Of a DNA stretch of 64,000 bases, positions 55,601 to 61,752 are shown one piece after another (positions within the stretch are counted from its first letter, which is position 1; every line of letters starts with the position of its first letter). The DNA is from Amborella trichopoda (lineage: Eukaryota; Streptophyta; Magnoliopsida; Amborellales; Amborellaceae). A program made the translations under genes and the position numbers. The stretch is from the NCBI RefSeq assembly GCF_000471905.2, contig NW_006496564.1:682798-746797 (forward strand). Reading direction: 5' to 3'. The notes beneath the pieces are model-generated. The model was given only the letters and a program-made list of their open reading frames with translations, made no database searches and had not been told where the DNA came from.

Positions 55601-58095
55601 AAAACCACCAAGTCCCAATGCTTTTCCCTCTTGGGAATCAAGGCGATGCATGTTACACCTGAGTCATTCTATGCTTACAATGGAATTTTGATGCTCACCA
55701 ATCACCCGTTAGAAAAACCCTAAACCCTTACTCTGCCAGAAAACCACCGGTCCGAATGCTTTGCTTTGTCCCTATTAGACTAATGACTACGCTTTACTTC
55801 CATCATCAACAAGGGAATTTCAAAAACCATACATGCTAAGAAATGCAACAAAGATAAAATTCACCATAAAATAAGACAATCATCCCTTCCAAAAATCCAA
55901 ACATTCATAGTAATTCACAACAGCTTACACTAAATAGTACTTCCTTCTTCATTACCATTCTTGGAAACAATGGACAGACAAATGGATCAACGATAACAAA
56001 GTAGATATCAAGTTTGTCCAGGAGATAATTATCCAAAAAAAAAAATGGGCAAGCTTTCTATGCTTCCCCTACAGCATAGAAGTACCATCCTCCGCCTTAT
56101 CCAACTGTCCATTCTGAATGGAGGGCTAAGATTGCCCCGATCACAATGTCATGTCTCTACACTATTTTATTTTTAATTTTTTTCTATAAACTATTTTGAC
56201 ACCAAATTTTGGATGTCCATTCCTCTATTAAACTTGCGCTAGAGAAAAATATAAAAAAAATATTTTCAATAAAATAAAATGACCAAAATACCCCTGAAAT
56301 TTTCAAGGGGTATTTTGGTCATTATAATTTATCGAAAAATTATTTTTAATATTTTTTATAGGTGCGCCCCAATGAGAAGATGGCACGTGCCAAATTTCAT
56401 ATTCAAACAATTTATATAAAAAAACTAAAAATAAAATACTTTGAGACATCGGATCTAAGATCAAACGGTGAGTGGTTCTCTTGATCAAAATTGGACGGCT
56501 GGATGGTAGGGGGAGGATAGAACTTCTATACTGTAGGGGAAGCATAAAATCCTTTCCAAAAAAAAAAAAAGGTTGATCCTAGAGACAATAATGAGATGGG
56601 GAGAACCTTTGGCTGAATTGGACTTAGATGGTGTGGGGAATAAAGTGGCTATTAGTTTTATGGGTTCCTGTGAAAGTAGCCATACAGCTTGACCACATTG
56701 TCCAAATTAGTTTCAGTTGAAATGACCAGGGTGAAGGAGGATTCTATAAGACAATAACTTTAGTTTATGGACCTATCATATGAGTTATCAGGGAGGAATT
56801 GAGGTTGAAGACAAGCATATTCAATGGTATCAGGAAAATGATGCTCTGCTAGTTTATGGAAGAGAAACCAATAGAAACTCCATGGAGAGGTTGAATTAGT
56901 TGGTCTAGAATCTCAGATTTTCTTCAACTCTGAAGGAGAAAATTCCTGGTATTGATCACCCGAAAAAAAGGTTGCAAAACAGGGATAATTTTTTCTTCTT
57001 TCTTTTTGAGAAAAGGTTAACTATATCATATAATATCTAACAAAAACCCACAGTGTAATAAAAAAACAGGGATACATTTGTTGTTGCAGGCCAGTTTTGC
57101 CATCCACTACTATAGTAATCACAACTTATCAATTAATTTCCTGCCCACAAATTCATCTTTGAGCAATCGATCACATCCTCGGAACATCAATTAAATAGCA
57201 ACAGTTGATGTTGTGGGAGTGAGTACAAATTAGTGGGCAGCAAAAGTAGGCCCCAAAGTCTTCTATGCTCAGAGGTGGAAAAATCAGAGGATCACTTGGT
57301 CCAAAGCATATGGACTTAGGGAGTGTAATCAAGTTTGTCAAAATCCTTCGACATTGACTGGGTTATGCATCACATGAGAGAGATTTATGAATGCATAACC
57401 TACCAAAAGGAAATAAAATACAGGCTACCATTATATATGTGAGTAAGCTTTGCTTTCACACATGATATTATCCGTTTAATATGTGTTCATATGAATGGAT
57501 TGTCGACTCTGAAACACGCTCAGATCTCACTTAACAAAAACAAAAAAAGAAGCATGCCAAGATCTCCATATGCATTGGAATTGCGCAAAATTCTTAGAGA
57601 GAGGAAGAGAGAGTCATCTGAATGTGAAGAGATAGAGACATACACTAGTGGAGATGGTCTTCTTCCCATCAGTGGCTCGCACCAGGCATCTGAAATCAAC
57701 AACATCTGTCGCGTATTCTACCTTCCTCTTCCTCTTCGACTTCAGAGAAGCTAAAGCAAGAACCCAACAAAGTAAAAAACCCAAATACATTGCAATCAAA
57801 ACCCTACATAGAAATCAACATTAGATAGAGAAATGGAGAGCGGAAAAAGAGAGTAGATATGATGAAACTTACATCGTTTGAGGGTGACCCAAACTGAGCC
57901 TTTCTCTCTGTTACGCTCGTACATGTTGGTGAGCTCATTGAGAAATGGATCTGGTTGCAAAAGAACCTGACAAATACAAACACCATTAGAAGTCAATGGA
58001 AGATCAAAAATTCACAGTAATCACATCAAAAGAACATTCAAACTACTGATTATTCTTTCTTCTTACAACGATCGAGACAGTTGAAAACATACCAT
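25424..58095 (-). CDS. SRP14: Signal recognition particle 14 kDa subunit, four coding exons, join of 58095-58093, 57966-57873, 57750-57644, 25600-25424
   Basis: SRP14 pairs with SRP9 and binds the Alu domain of the cytosolic SRP RNA, slowing translation while ribosomes are carried to the ER. I see the N-terminal segment LLQPDPFLNELTNMYER, then EKGSVWVTLKR, the central DFRCLVRATDGKKT, and the C-terminal FQASYATLLRAHM followed by a lysine-rich tail (KKRERKDKKK). Joined in frame these give 126 residues, about the usual plant length. Introns 1 (126 bp) and 2 (122 bp) are compact; intron 3 is 32,043 bp. All have GT donors and AG acceptors, and phases 0, 1 and 0 match across every junction. No stop or frameshift is present, unlike everything around it. 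Family assignment is secure. That the distant exon 4 belongs to the same transcript is inferred from phase, strand and complementary protein content. Confidence 0.9.
25604..26465. other. Intron DNA without recognised element
   Basis: A 19-bp-class direct repeat is visible: TGTTGCAATCACAA.GAAAGCA occurs at 25892 and 25977, with TTTGACA before each and AATC.CAATCTACCCT after. Otherwise nothing identifiable. Confidence 0.35.
26466..27294. mobile_element. Possible TIR element (weak)
   Basis: The ends read AGGCCCCATTTGGAT and, on the other strand, AGGCCCTGTTTGGAT. Many plant DNA-transposon derivatives begin with such sequence. No target duplication matches (AATCACTT against CAATGTTC), and the inside is a mixture of poly(T) and GACTCGGGC-type sequence. 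Confidence 0.28.
27500..29980 (-). mobile_element. Copia solo LTR, interrupted by a MITE
   Basis: The minus strand starts TGTTGGGATTGTGTGGCC at 29980 and follows the LTR at 59649-61680 in order. Matching stretches include CCAGTGGGGGTATGG, GTTAGCCCTTGATGAGGTCG, CCTGTAATCCATA, an ACCAACGGTCTAG stretch and a late TGGTGTGGGGTG segment, ending ...ACTTTCA at 27500. Flanking pentamers are GTTGT (27495-27499) and ATTGT (29981-29985), a 4/5 target duplication. Without the insertion the LTR is about 1.93 kb against 2.03 kb for the other copy. No internal coding region adjoins, so it is a solo LTR. Confidence 0.8.
29391..29931. mobile_element. Non-autonomous Mutator-like MITE with perfect 9-bp target duplication
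   Basis: The 541-bp element begins GGGGAATGATTT and continues to AACGGTTGTATAGTAATAT. The right end is the inverted complement with about 34 of 38 positions matching. TTCATTATA flanks it on both sides (29382-29390 and 29932-29940). A 9-bp duplication with ~38-bp TIRs is typical of Mutator-like elements. No coding content. It interrupts the solo LTR about 50 bp inside its 5' end. Confidence 0.85.
29986..31086 (-). repeat. 3' LTR of the gypsy element
   Basis: It pairs with 34431-35685. Both carry TTCAT.GATTTGGCCATAGGC, TCTCTACTT..CTAAACTTC and a GTCACT.A.TTTTC stretch near their upper ends. The lower half is strongly diverged, and its edge next to the copia solo LTR is approximate. Confidence 0.55.
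31140..31870 (-). pseudogene. Gypsy Pol remnants: RT N-terminus and Pol C-terminal tail
   Basis: FGPIDNLPHPGATLLNLF then YLMSPAKH on the minus strand near 31830-31740 match the start of gypsy reverse transcriptase (normally DL.PGA.LP..P.YRMSP.E). No palm motif follows. At 31250-31200 NLEDKF and neighbouring sequence match the C-terminal tail of gypsy Pol just before the 3' LTR. Everything between (palm, RNase H, integrase) is deleted. Confidence 0.55.
31433..31690. repeat. Three ~90-bp direct repeats
   Basis: Units start at 31433, 31524 and 31613. Each begins TTTA.TC.TTTCTTCAATTT and continues GATG.CTA.GCACATGC, then a CTTAGAGGTGAGG-like stretch. They sit at the deletion point of the gypsy pol. 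Confidence 0.85.
32100..32360 (-). pseudogene. Gypsy aspartic protease remnant
   Basis: Minus-strand reading gives CNLIIDGGSIMSIASQGLVDEL with the catalytic DGG, then a frame continuing ITT.CLVAF and DQVWCDFHLM. This matches the gypsy protease pattern NLIIDGGS..N..S..LV followed by C.V.F.IG..Y.DEV.CDVVPM. In-frame stops are present. Confidence 0.6.
32361..33849. other. GAATC-rich stretch between gypsy protease and gag
   Basis: Gag and protease are normally a few hundred bases apart, so much of this 1.5 kb is probably a later insertion. It contains a ~75-bp direct duplication (32911-32985 and 32986-33047; GGGAAAGA.ATTTGGGTT) and the palindromic minisatellite at 33506-33725. No terminal repeats could be confirmed. 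Confidence 0.4.
33506..33725. repeat. Palindromic ~45-bp minisatellite
   Basis: About five units of GTAGGAATCTCGATTCCA followed by TTTGGTTTGAAACTC. Each unit centres on the palindrome GGAATC-NN-GATTCC, with inner dinucleotides TC, AA, TT, TC and TC; one copy has GGAATCTCAATTCC. Confidence 0.85.
33850..34390 (-). pseudogene. Gypsy gag remnant
   Basis: From an ATG near 34365 the minus strand reads MVRPWLQYPQKHKDELSF, then KNRVFNALFDKMTQLI, the usual coiled N-terminal part of gypsy Gag. Near 33935-33880 CFKCGD is the first half of a CCHC zinc knuckle; the second half is destroyed by stops. Confidence 0.5.
34415..34426 (-). other. Gypsy primer binding site-like motif
   Basis: The minus strand reads TGGTATTGGAGC directly after the LTR end. 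It matches the initiator-methionine primer site TGGTATCAGAGC at 10 of 12 positions and lies about 50 bp before the gag ATG. Confidence 0.5.
34431..35685 (-). repeat. 5' LTR of the gypsy element
   Basis: On the minus strand it begins TGTTCTGGGC at 35685 and ends CGCAGCA before the PBS. It contains a G-rich and TTC-rich low-complexity stretch at 34685-34780. Confidence 0.55.
35691..36151 (-). mobile_element. LINE RNase H fragment
   Basis: Minus strand: SNTTLAEALAFLEGLRKFDL, LIVEDDSQNTIDLASKA and WRLDHIINVIAHI, the RNase H core of plant LINE ORF2 (catalytic E in AEA, D in EDD). A poly(T) run at 35691-35697 marks the LINE 3' end. It is cut at 36151 by the copia LTR. The upstream part may be the LINE fragment at 43952-44340. 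Confidence 0.75.
36152..37093 (+). repeat. Copia LTR, reversed relative to its internal region
   Basis: Plus-strand reading starts TGTTTCTTAAATATTTGG, has a TATA box (CTATATATGGG at 36358), an AATAAA near 36601, and ends GGCCAACA. It lines up with the reverse complement of 43010-43951 from end to end. Confidence 0.85.
37480..37780. repeat. ~87-bp direct repeats in copia 3' region
   Basis: About four units share AGCCATCACAATGCGGAT, then ACAGAGTCAAAAGACT and a GGAGGTCATG-like end. They lie between RNase H and the reversed LTR. Confidence 0.8.
37880..38026. repeat. 34-bp minisatellite GCCACACAGGCCTCATCGCC
   Basis: Four units of GCCACACAGGCCTCATCGCC plus ACAAAGGCGGATAT follow one another. A further unit continues after the hAT copy at 38997-39040, so the hAT element inserted into the array. 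Confidence 0.88.
38027..38996. mobile_element. hAT-type non-autonomous element (copy A)
   Basis: 970 bp with ends CAGTGTTTTAAAATGC and, on the other strand, CAGTATTTTAAAATGC. The flanking octamers are CCACACAT and CCACACAG (7/8). Both ends are rich in GATGCGG motifs. The middle shares long stretches with copy B at 45566-54795 (AATAGGTTAATGCATAGAAA, GATATGTGATAGTAGGTATT, AGAAACTAGAAACTTGAAAC). No coding content. Confidence 0.82.
39106..42969 (-). pseudogene. Copia gag-pol polyprotein, inactivated
   Basis: Starts at ATG 42969 (MANPRAVSTDLVKIDKLD). Gag follows (42831-42493; AKDLWEAIEKRY, QSVLECFDDM). The zinc knuckle CFNCNKFGYIAKFC near 42225-42184 has Tyr where His is expected. The protease has DLGE in place of DSGA (42090). 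The integrase zinc region follows (VWHRRLGRTGYGKL), then integrase with RSHRGG instead of RSDRGG (near 41315). RT starts at 40700 (WMEAMQDEYNSL, KTRLVARGFTQ, DVKTTFQNSELEEEIFM) and reads YVDH for YVDD near 40080. RNase H ends at 39106 (EEEYVALYEEANEAIYLRKL). Multiple stops and several mutated catalytic residues make it dead. Confidence 0.88.
42996..43007 (-). other. Copia primer binding site
   Basis: The minus strand reads TGGTATCAGAGC, the standard site for initiator-methionine tRNA, two bases after the LTR end. Confidence 0.9.
43010..43951 (-). repeat. 5' LTR of the minus-strand copia element
   Basis: Minus-strand reading starts TGTTTCTTAAATATTAGC, has TATA (GGCTATATATGCG) near 43745 and ends GAGCCAACA, two bases before the PBS. 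Confidence 0.85.
43952..44340 (-). mobile_element. LINE fragment covering the start of RNase H
   Basis: Minus strand: LARNHHLFKDYAHYDYFNNW (44314 on), then KLNFDGCSLGK and LLSYSHPIGLVDST, the first half of a LINE RNase H. The segment with KLNFDGCS is duplicated (44029-44062 and 44099-44124, ~67 bp apart). It is the plausible upstream half of the LINE at 35691-36151, with the copia between them. Two different LINE copies are also possible. Confidence 0.65.
44685..44755 (-). repeat. tRNA-derived SINE head or tRNA pseudogene
   Basis: The minus strand reads GTGGTGGAATGGCAGAGTG (A-box-like TGGC..AGTG), TTAGGCTCCAATGC, and then CAAGGTCGAGACTCCA (B-box-like). A T-run follows. Spacing is right for an RNA polymerase III internal promoter. 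It is too diverged to be a functional tRNA. Confidence 0.45.
45060..45086. repeat. (AAAT)n microsatellite
   Basis: About six copies of AAAT/AATA in a row. Confidence 0.95.
46011..46947 (-). pseudogene. hAT transposase deletion derivative: BED zinc finger joined to acidic C-terminus
   Basis: From ATG 46947: MSSSQSSSNKDPAWKYAKL, then CVICLLCGNTYMGGIF and, after one stop, KEHLAEIFGNVRACPQ. This is a BED-type zinc finger (C..C...H....C) as found at the N-terminus of hAT transposases. A Lys-rich helix and an Asp-rich stretch follow. Then, near 46436, YVIEWLWERYENR, LTWFDVE and a Glu/Asp-rich tail (46011) resemble the extreme C-terminus. The catalytic domain and dimerisation core are absent, so it is a Ds-like internal deletion. 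Confidence 0.75.
47281..51415 (-). pseudogene. LINE ORF2: endonuclease, reverse transcriptase, zinc segment, RNase H
   Basis: Endonuclease: LPILALTETKQPEPNL, SAIYGPN, GSDFNVTR, PLQGNSFTWSN, LDRFLLS and TSDHCPI (51400-50600). RT: DKAPGPDGFP, NATFIALVPK, LKDFRPISL, then GLRQGDPLSPFLFAI and QYVDDTLVF with an intact YVDD (49375-49330), followed by LPTTYLGIPLG. The zinc-type segment lies at 48605-47943. RNase H: AIKLNFDGCSLGNSG, FAEALALLLGLERF, LVVEGDAQNII (47730-47500). Several frameshifts and stops separate these blocks. ORF2 begins in a different frame inside the end of ORF1. Confidence 0.85.
51372..54389 (-). pseudogene. LINE ORF1 (DUF4283-type nucleic-acid-binding protein)
   Basis: ATG at 54389 begins MKKRRRRRLPPSS, a basic N-terminus. 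At 54080-53650 the sequence SIPPEESSLLQAKFVAFLVG leads to QNSHPLAFKGANLRLRAWTL and LHYMPLHVWSLSTFGRVAEAF, the DUF4283 pattern of plant LINE ORF1. The middle (53500-52000) is Pro/Ser-rich and frameshifted. The end (51797-51372) reads MKCIYRVMGFEYDDPTHRF and stops in LEY, overlapping the start of ORF2. Large Gly/Arg-rich frames on the opposite strand are antisense artefacts. Confidence 0.75.
54804..56034. other. Intron DNA with one ~150-bp tandem duplication
   Basis: Segments 55460-55610 and 55615-55755 share CCCTCTCGGGAATTAAAGTG (second copy CCCTCTTGGGAATCAAGGCG), then a TTACACC stretch, AGAAAAACCCTA-like sequence and AAAACCACC. No gene is recognised. Confidence 0.5.
56046..56557. mobile_element. 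Foldback MITE, ~512 bp, whole-length imperfect palindrome
   Basis: The two halves are inverted copies. Outer arms share TATGCTTCCCCTACAG and ATAGAAGT..TATCCTCC-like stretches; mid-arms share CTATTTTATTTTTAATTTTT; the centre has an exact 18-bp inverted pair (56278-56295 and 56306-56323, AATGACCAAAATACCCCT) around a 10-nt loop. The palindrome centre and element midpoint coincide. Runs of 11 and 12 A flank it, compatible with a 9-bp A-rich target duplication. Confidence 0.8.
56570..57640. other. Intron DNA, no element firmly identified
   Basis: A possible LINE endonuclease trace (ITLVYGPI, then IREELRL, at 56755-56810) is too short to call. A T-rich run at 56989-57010 followed by GTTAAC resembles the 3' tails of the other minus-strand LINEs. 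Confidence 0.3.
57644..57750 (-). CDS. SRP14: SRP14 exon 3
   Basis: This 107-nt exon completes the split serine codon and encodes SLKSKRKRKVEY through RCLVRATDGKKTISTS. The acceptor is TTGCTTTAG and the donor GTATGT. The basic stretch KSKRKRK lies in the loop that contacts SRP RNA in this family. The exon ends in phase 0. Confidence 0.92.
57873..57966 (-). CDS. SRP14: SRP14 exon 2
   Basis: This 94-nt exon encodes 31 residues from VLLQPDPF to VWVTLKR plus the first base of a serine codon. It is preceded by the acceptor TTTGTCAG and followed by the donor GTAAGT. It is the N-terminal part of the SRP9/SRP14 alpha/beta fold. Confidence 0.92.
58093..58095 (-). CDS. SRP14: SRP14 exon 1, coding part is only the start codon
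   Basis: The ATG at 58095-58093 is followed at once by the donor GTATGT. The next exon begins exactly with the codon for the valine that follows methionine in SRP14 proteins. The exon therefore contributes a 5' UTR plus one codon. The leader reads CCAGATTCTTGAAG just before the ATG. Confidence 0.82.
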
Positions 58096-58369
58096 CTTCA
58101 AGAATCTGGTAAACACAACGCTGATGCAGTTTAGACAACAAAGAAAGGAGAAATCTCTTTCATGGTGGCTGGATTTACCGTTCATTTCAAGAGCTGAATT
58201 TCCATGCTCCTATATGACTATTATGTCCTCCGTAGTTATCACAAATTACGTAAACAGCCCTAGAGCCAAGATTTTCTTAAGAGGACGATAATACCCTTGT
58301 AGGAATATATACAAACAGATCGTGTACTTATGATACAAAGAGGTCACAATGGTTATTGTCCATTAAATT
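58096..58369 (-). promoter_or_regulatory. Probable SRP14 5' UTR and core promoter region
   Basis: About 275 bp separate the SRP14 ATG from the nearest copia debris. On the minus strand a TATA-like GTATATATTCC lies near 58312-58300, roughly 210 bp upstream of the ATG, and the intervening DNA is not transposon-like. This is inferred from position and motif only. Confidence 0.45.
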
Positions 58370-59648
58370 TTAAATCGAATGGTTGTAAACAATAAAAAAT
58401 CTAAAACTTGAAGAAAAAAATTATATGACCCAACCTGAGGGATTTGAAAAAAAAGGGAAAGAAAATTTAGTATGCAAATTAAATAAATCCCTTTATGATC
58501 TAAAACAAGCATCACGACAATGGTAAATAAAATTTCAAAAGATCCTTGCTCTTGCAGGGTTCTAAACAAATAATGAGGATTATTACATATATCAAAATGT
58601 CAGTGGGAGTGATGTGGTTTTTATATCGTTTAATGTTGATGATATGATAATTGTTAGTAGCTCAATTGCCCTTGCAGTAGAGACAAAAAATTCCCTTGTA
58701 CAACACTTCGATATGAAGGATTTTGGAGAAGTTTCATATCTGTTGGGCATCAAGATAATAAGAAACAGAAGAGAGAAGACTATCCAACTTTCTTATGCAA
58801 CCTAATGTAAGAGGATTATGAAAAAGTTAGATATGAGTATGTGTAAGCCTATGTCTACCCCAATTGACAAAAAGACGAAGCTTAATAATAAGATGTGTCC
58901 TACCGAAGACGTGGATATAAGAGCCATTGAGAGAGTATCATACAGGAGCGCAGTCGGGTCCCTTATGTATGCCATGACAAGAACAAGGCCTGACTTGTCA
59001 TTTTTCTTGAGTCTGGTGAGTCGTTTCCAAAGTAATCCAGGAGAGGAGCATTGGAAAACTATAAAAAGAATTATTAGATATTTAAAAAGGACCATGATCT
59101 ATACGCTCACTTATAAAGGGGGAACTGAAATAGCAATAGAGGGATATTCAGATGCAAACTATCTCGAGGATTCAGATGATGCGAAGTCTACATCTGGGTA
59201 TGTGTTTATGCTTGGAAGAGGTGCGGTTTCTTGGAAGTCAAAGAAACAAGATATTGTGGCCTTGTCCACCATGGAATCCGAGTATGTGGCATGCTGTCGA
59301 GTAGCCAAGGAGGTCGTGTGGATTAAGAAGTTTCTTAATCAACTTAATTGTCATCCTCTACGTTATGAGGCAGTACGAATTTTTTGCAACAACACTGCGG
59401 CTATTTGCGTCTCTAAGGAGCCTCGGTTTCACAAGAACTCAGCGCATATTAAGCTTTATTTTTATCACCTGAGAAATGAGGTGAGATTGAAAGAGATCGA
59501 GATTAACTATATATCTACAGATTTGATGATTGCAAAACCTCTGACTAAGGGAGTTGTCCTTAATGTTTTTGTAAGACATGTGAGAGAGATGGAGATGAGA
59601 AAAAGTGAGGAAGAAAGAATGTAAGGCCTTCAAAGGCCAAATGGGAGA
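58370..59648 (+). pseudogene. Copia RT C-terminus and RNase H, 5' truncated
   Basis: Begins within [46 protein letters not shown] (VDD catalytic), EVSYLLGIKI. The intact 268-codon block 58818-59624 holds MSMCKPMSTPID, SYRSAVGSLMYAMTRTRPDL, GYSDANYLEDSDDAKSTSGY, STMESEYVACC and CNNTAAIC (Asn for the usual Asp), then STDLMIAKPLTKGV. Stops occur at 58540, 58566 and 58804. The purine-rich AAATGGGAGA just before 59649 is the polypurine tract. Confidence 0.88.
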
Positions 59649-61680
59649 TGTTGGGTTTATGTGGCCTTTAAAAGCCTTATGAGTATGTATTGAAATACTT
59701 TTATTATAGTAAAACATAAACTCAGTGGGAGTATGGTCTCTCCAGGACCATACTAAGTGAGTGATGTTTTTTTATACTGGACTGTGCTTATCGATCTAGG
59801 CTAGTTGATTGAAAAACCCAAGATCACTGGTCATAAATAATTAACCGAGGAGGGTTTTAGGTTAGCCCTTGATGAGGTCGGAGCTTGTGCTTAGATGAGT
59901 GAGCCGAGGGACTGTGTGATCCTTGTGGGTGATGGTAGGCCTATTGAGACGAGGACCAAAACCTCATCTATGTTCTATCACACGGCATGTATATCGATAG
60001 ATCGTTCGAAAAAGCTAGAGATCCACCTTTGGGTGAAGCATATGCATGTGCAAGAGATACCCATATGCGCCATAAGGCCGTGGTCGCATCAGGTCGTAGT
60101 GACCTTGACTAGTCTCTAGGGGAGGACCTGTAATCCACATACTGGGATTGCGACCCCTTGATTCATCAACCTGACTTTGGTGACCCGTTAATGAGTCCTT
60201 GCTTGGACTGTGGGTCATGAGAAACACTGGGTCGGTTCAATGAAGCTAGTGTAGTCTGTAGTCCACAGTTGAAAGTGGAATACCCCATATTTACAGATTG
60301 AATTCCTATAACCATATGGATCATTGTCCCATCATATTTATTTAATTGTGTTCATTTTATTATTGAAATGATTTTAGTTTTATTATTTGAATTTTTATGA
60401 ATATCTCAATATTTTAATTATGATTTTTGGACTTATAAAAATACAGTTATTGATTTTACAAAGTTGTAAAAATTCAAATATATATTAACTCGTTTTATTT
60501 AATTTTAAAACTTTTTATAAAATTCCATGGGGCCCAAAGTGCACATGGGCCAACCATGTGGCATGTGGGTGGGCGCCCACATGTGCCACATAGGGGGTGG
60601 CATGTCCCACCCTTTGGATTCCTTGTTTGCTTTATGTTCAAGTCTTTGAGTTATGGTAACTTTGATTTGTGGCATGTAGTCAAATCTTAGAAGGGAAATA
60701 TGGACTACAACTTTATTTGTTTTATAGCAAGTTTGCTTTAAAGGAATATGGTCAATTTAAATAGATAGTAAATATTGACATTATCTTATTTATATTTGGT
60801 AGTATTTATTTGCTTTATAATTTTTGACATATCTTTATGGAATATGTGAGATGGATCATGTAATTTTATGAAATGCATGATATTTATTTTATTTAAATAT
60901 ATTGATGGGAAAATAGTTTAAGTAAACGGGGGATAATGGTCCAAGCACCTTCCATAATGTTGAGGGCTTATCTATAGAATGGATGGCTCAGATCTCTCAT
61001 CCGACAAGTCATCTTGATCAACGGTCTAGATTCAATCTCATGAAAGAGACAAGCTATGGGAAATCTTAAGAAACCCTAAACCTAAATTTCACTATAAATA
61101 GGGGTGTTCTTCCCCATCTCTATACAACCTCTCTCTCTCTTTCTTATAGGGGCACGCCCGACTCTCTCTCCTTCATATTTCTCTCTCTAAATTTCTCTCT
61201 CCAAAACCCTAGGTAGTACTCTCTCTCCTCTCTAGACTTAAGAAGAAACTAAGGGTTGGAAAAATTAGAGGGAAACATAAGTTAATTTTGGGGGTTAAGG
61301 TTTAGTAAATATTTTAGTGGTGGTTACATAGTTTGGCCTATATCAGCTATCCCGATTCAAGATTGAAGCTAGACCACAGATCCCGCGCCATTAGATGTGG
61401 TGACTCAGTGTGGGGTGTAAAAAGTCCAGTTGAGATAATCTCCGGCATCTTTTCTTTTTTTCTTTCATTTTATATTCTCAAGCACAATATTAGGTTGTAT
61501 GAATGCATCAAGTAGTTGAGATTTATTTTATTGATGTGTTATTTATTTTTTGCAATTTCTATTGTTTGTAATAAGACCATCTGTGAGTGATCTTGTTGCT
61601 AAAAATTCTAACGGGTGATTATTATTAAAAAAAAAAAATTCGTATTTCTTCGGTAAAAGATCACATAGGTCTTTCTTTCA
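59649..61680 (+). repeat. Copia LTR, complete (2,032 bp)
   Basis: Starts TGTTGGGTTTATGTGG right after the polypurine tract and ends TCTTTCTTTCA right before the PBS. It contains a TATA box at 61092-61101 and CT-rich downstream tracts. It is related along its length to the solo LTR at 27500-29980. Confidence 0.88.
61092..61101 (+). promoter_or_regulatory. Copia LTR TATA box
   Basis: CTATAAATAG, followed 30 bp later by a CT-rich segment. The same motif recurs at the matching place in the partial LTR near 63945. Confidence 0.7.
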
Positions 61681-61681
61681 T

Positions 61682-61693
61682 TGGTATCAAAGC
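61682..61693 (+). other. Copia primer binding site
   Basis: TGGTATCAAAGC matches the initiator-methionine primer site TGGTATCAGAGC at 11 of 12 positions, one base after the LTR end. Confidence 0.85.
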
Positions 61694-61752
61694 TAGTTTT
61701 ACTTGATTGCCGTTAGGAGTCTTTTCTTATTTTTGCTTGAGAATAGAAATAT

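Larger units (their letters stand above)
25601..57643 (-). other. SRP14 intron 3, 32 kb, packed with nested transposons
   Basis: The donor is at 57643-57642 and the acceptor at 25602-25601. The intron contains a copia solo LTR with a MITE inside, a gypsy element, a copia element with opposed LTRs, two related hAT copies, one nearly complete LINE and a foldback element. I saw no further SRP14-like exon inside. I infer it is transcribed as one unit. Confidence 0.8.

Noticed and set aside
56995..57065. Possible fifth LINE 3' tail (T-run followed by GTTAAC)
   Set aside because: Only a short motif is shared with other LINE tails; no RNase H coding sequence follows.
57520..57705. Minus-strand frame ending inside intron 3 as alternative SRP14 C-terminus
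   Set aside because: It is in a different frame from exon 3, and the SRP14 continuation is found intact in exon 4.
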